From Rebecca billardiae RCC1528 (Eukaryota; Haptophyta): a stretch of DNA of 64,000 bases. The notes beneath the pieces were generated by a model. The model had not been told where the DNA came from, did no database searches, and saw only the letters and a list, made by a program, of their open reading frames with translations. Positions within the stretch are counted from its first letter, which is position 1. Each line of letters starts with the position of its first letter. Positions 63,151 to 64,000 of the stretch are shown piece by piece. Location of the stretch: NCBI GenBank assembly GCA_965240325.2, contig OZ251248.1:1036554-1100553 (forward strand), given 5' to 3'. Position numbers and translations under genes: made by a program.

Positions 63151-63947
63151 ACACGCAGCAGGGCACGCGGCGGGCGCGGCCGAGCAATGTGTGCCAGGAG
63201 GCCGCGTCGACGCGCGGGCGCTGGGGGCGTCGGCTGAAGGCGCGCCCCGAAGCAAGCGGTGGTGCAGTGCCGCTCCATACCACCGGTAGACCGGGGCGTG
63301 GGGCGCGGCGCCCGGCCCCTCATGGGCGCGCCCCGGCGTGTACATCTTGCCCGGCGTCAGGACTAGAACTGCCACTCGGACGGCGCGGCCGATCTCTGCG
63401 CCGACGAGCGGGCGCTGGGGGCGTGGGCTGAGGGCACGCGCAGAAGCACTGTGGACGTTCACGTCGGCCGATGCCCCGCGTACCGCCTCTGGGTCCGTCG
63501 CTGAGTGCCACTTGACTGGCTCGGCCCGCCGTGTGCCACTGACTGGCTCGGCACCCGCGGGCGCGGCTCCAACCAGCCGCGACGCGCACGCTGTGGCGGC
63601 CCATCAGGCCGGTAATTGGGAGTGTCCTCGCGGTTGCGGCTCGCCCGGGGGTCTCTGCGGCCGGCCACGTCGGCCGACGCCCCGCGTACTGGCTCTGGGG
63701 CTGTCGCTGAGGGCCTCAGTACGCGCTCGGCCGTGCCGTGTGCCACTGGCCGTCGTGGCTCCAGTCGTTGGCCGCCGAGCTCACGAGTCACGCTGTGGCG
63801 GCGCACCGGGGCGGTAGTTGGGAGTGCCCTTGCGGTTTCAGCTCGCCCAGGGTCCACTGCGGCCGTCCACGTCGTCAAATGCCACGCACACACGCACACC
63901 GCCTCTGGGTCCGTCGCTGAGTGCTACCGTTCCCGCTAGGCCGCCCA
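63150..63947. repeat. Tandem repeat with ~200-207-bp period at window edge
   Basis: Homologous blocks recur: GGGCGCTGGGGGCGT at about 63217 and 63416; CACGTCGGCCGA.GCCCCGCG at about 63459 and 63666, with a third diverged copy at 63868; TCTGGG(T/G)CCGTCGCTGAG near 63490, 63695 and 63901; CACGCTGTGGCGGC near 63588 and 63789. Spacing is about 200-207 bp. The copies have diverged by substitutions and small indels. The array may continue beyond 64000. Confidence 0.8.
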
Positions 63948-63976
63948 GCTTATTGCAGTGTGCCACTGCAATAAGC
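63948..63976. repeat. Perfect hairpin, 13-bp arms, 3-nt loop
   Basis: GCTTATTGCAGTG, loop TGC, then the exact reverse complement. It lies directly at the end of the ~205-bp repeat array. Confidence 0.95.
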
Positions 63977-64000
63977 ACGGACGGACTGTCTCAGCGCCGC

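Overview
This window is nuclear DNA from a very GC-rich eukaryotic alga. Most genes are split by short introns (roughly 80-265 bp) with clear GT-AG borders. Cytosolic ribosomal proteins, a GARP-complex subunit, a ciliary calponin-homology protein, a hydroxyproline-rich-type cell-surface protein and long low-complexity Ala/Gly/Pro/Asp tracts all fit a flagellated unicellular alga. Extreme GC, the LRLRGG motif after a signal peptide and a GPCR-PIP-kinase fusion suggest a haptophyte (perhaps pavlovophyte) or a similarly GC-rich chromist. That placement is inference, not proven.

Layout. 1-2521 (-): partial xylosyltransferase-like GT14 gene ending in a somatomedin-B-like Cys cluster. 2690-7867 (+): membrane protein fused to a phosphatidylinositol-phosphate kinase; its first intron holds a 12-copy minisatellite that repeats its own 5' splice site. 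8250-12698 (-): TOG/HEAT plus coiled-coil protein of TORTIFOLIA1/SPIRAL2 type. 12888-14484 (+): unknown. 15059-16564 (+): F-box-like/RCC1 protein. 17093-18442 (-): unknown secretory/membrane protein. 18633-20393 (+): type II membrane PC-esterase-like enzyme. 21304-30600 (-): giant Furry/MOR2-PAG1 protein. 30929-32640 (-): MFS carrier of the oxalate/formate antiporter type. 32871-33809 (+): ribosomal protein uL6. 34409-35752: a TIR-bounded DNA transposon not explained by any gene. 36142-39338 (-): Cys-rich, (Ser-Pro)n, single-pass surface protein. 39461-40196 (+): ribosomal protein uL15. 40762-42831 (+): secreted RCC1-like propeller plus SRCR domain plus membrane anchor. 42941-45854 (+): VPS53. 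46087-46985 (-): SPEF1/CLAMP. 47227-50737 (-): alanyl-tRNA synthetase. 50933-51300 (+): ribosomal protein eS30. 52767-54233 (-): second F-box-like/RCC1 protein. 54354-55475 (-): FkbM-like protein. 55829-57325 (+): Ulp1-like protease ORF, probably transposon-derived. 57326-64000: gene-poor DNA with duplications, perfect hairpins and a roughly 205-bp tandem repeat at the right edge.

Several genes touch the cytoskeleton and cell shape (SPIRAL2-like, Furry, SPEF1) or the secretory pathway and cell surface (xylosyltransferase, PC-esterase, HRGP, RCC1-SRCR, VPS53, FkbM-like). No operon-like logic is implied. Genes are packed in divergent pairs separated by only about 120-230 bp, while tail-to-tail gaps carry AT-rich islands that stand out from the GC-rich background.

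All exon borders were deduced by reading splice sites against family conservation. No transcript data were available, so starts and a few donor choices are provisional and marked as such.
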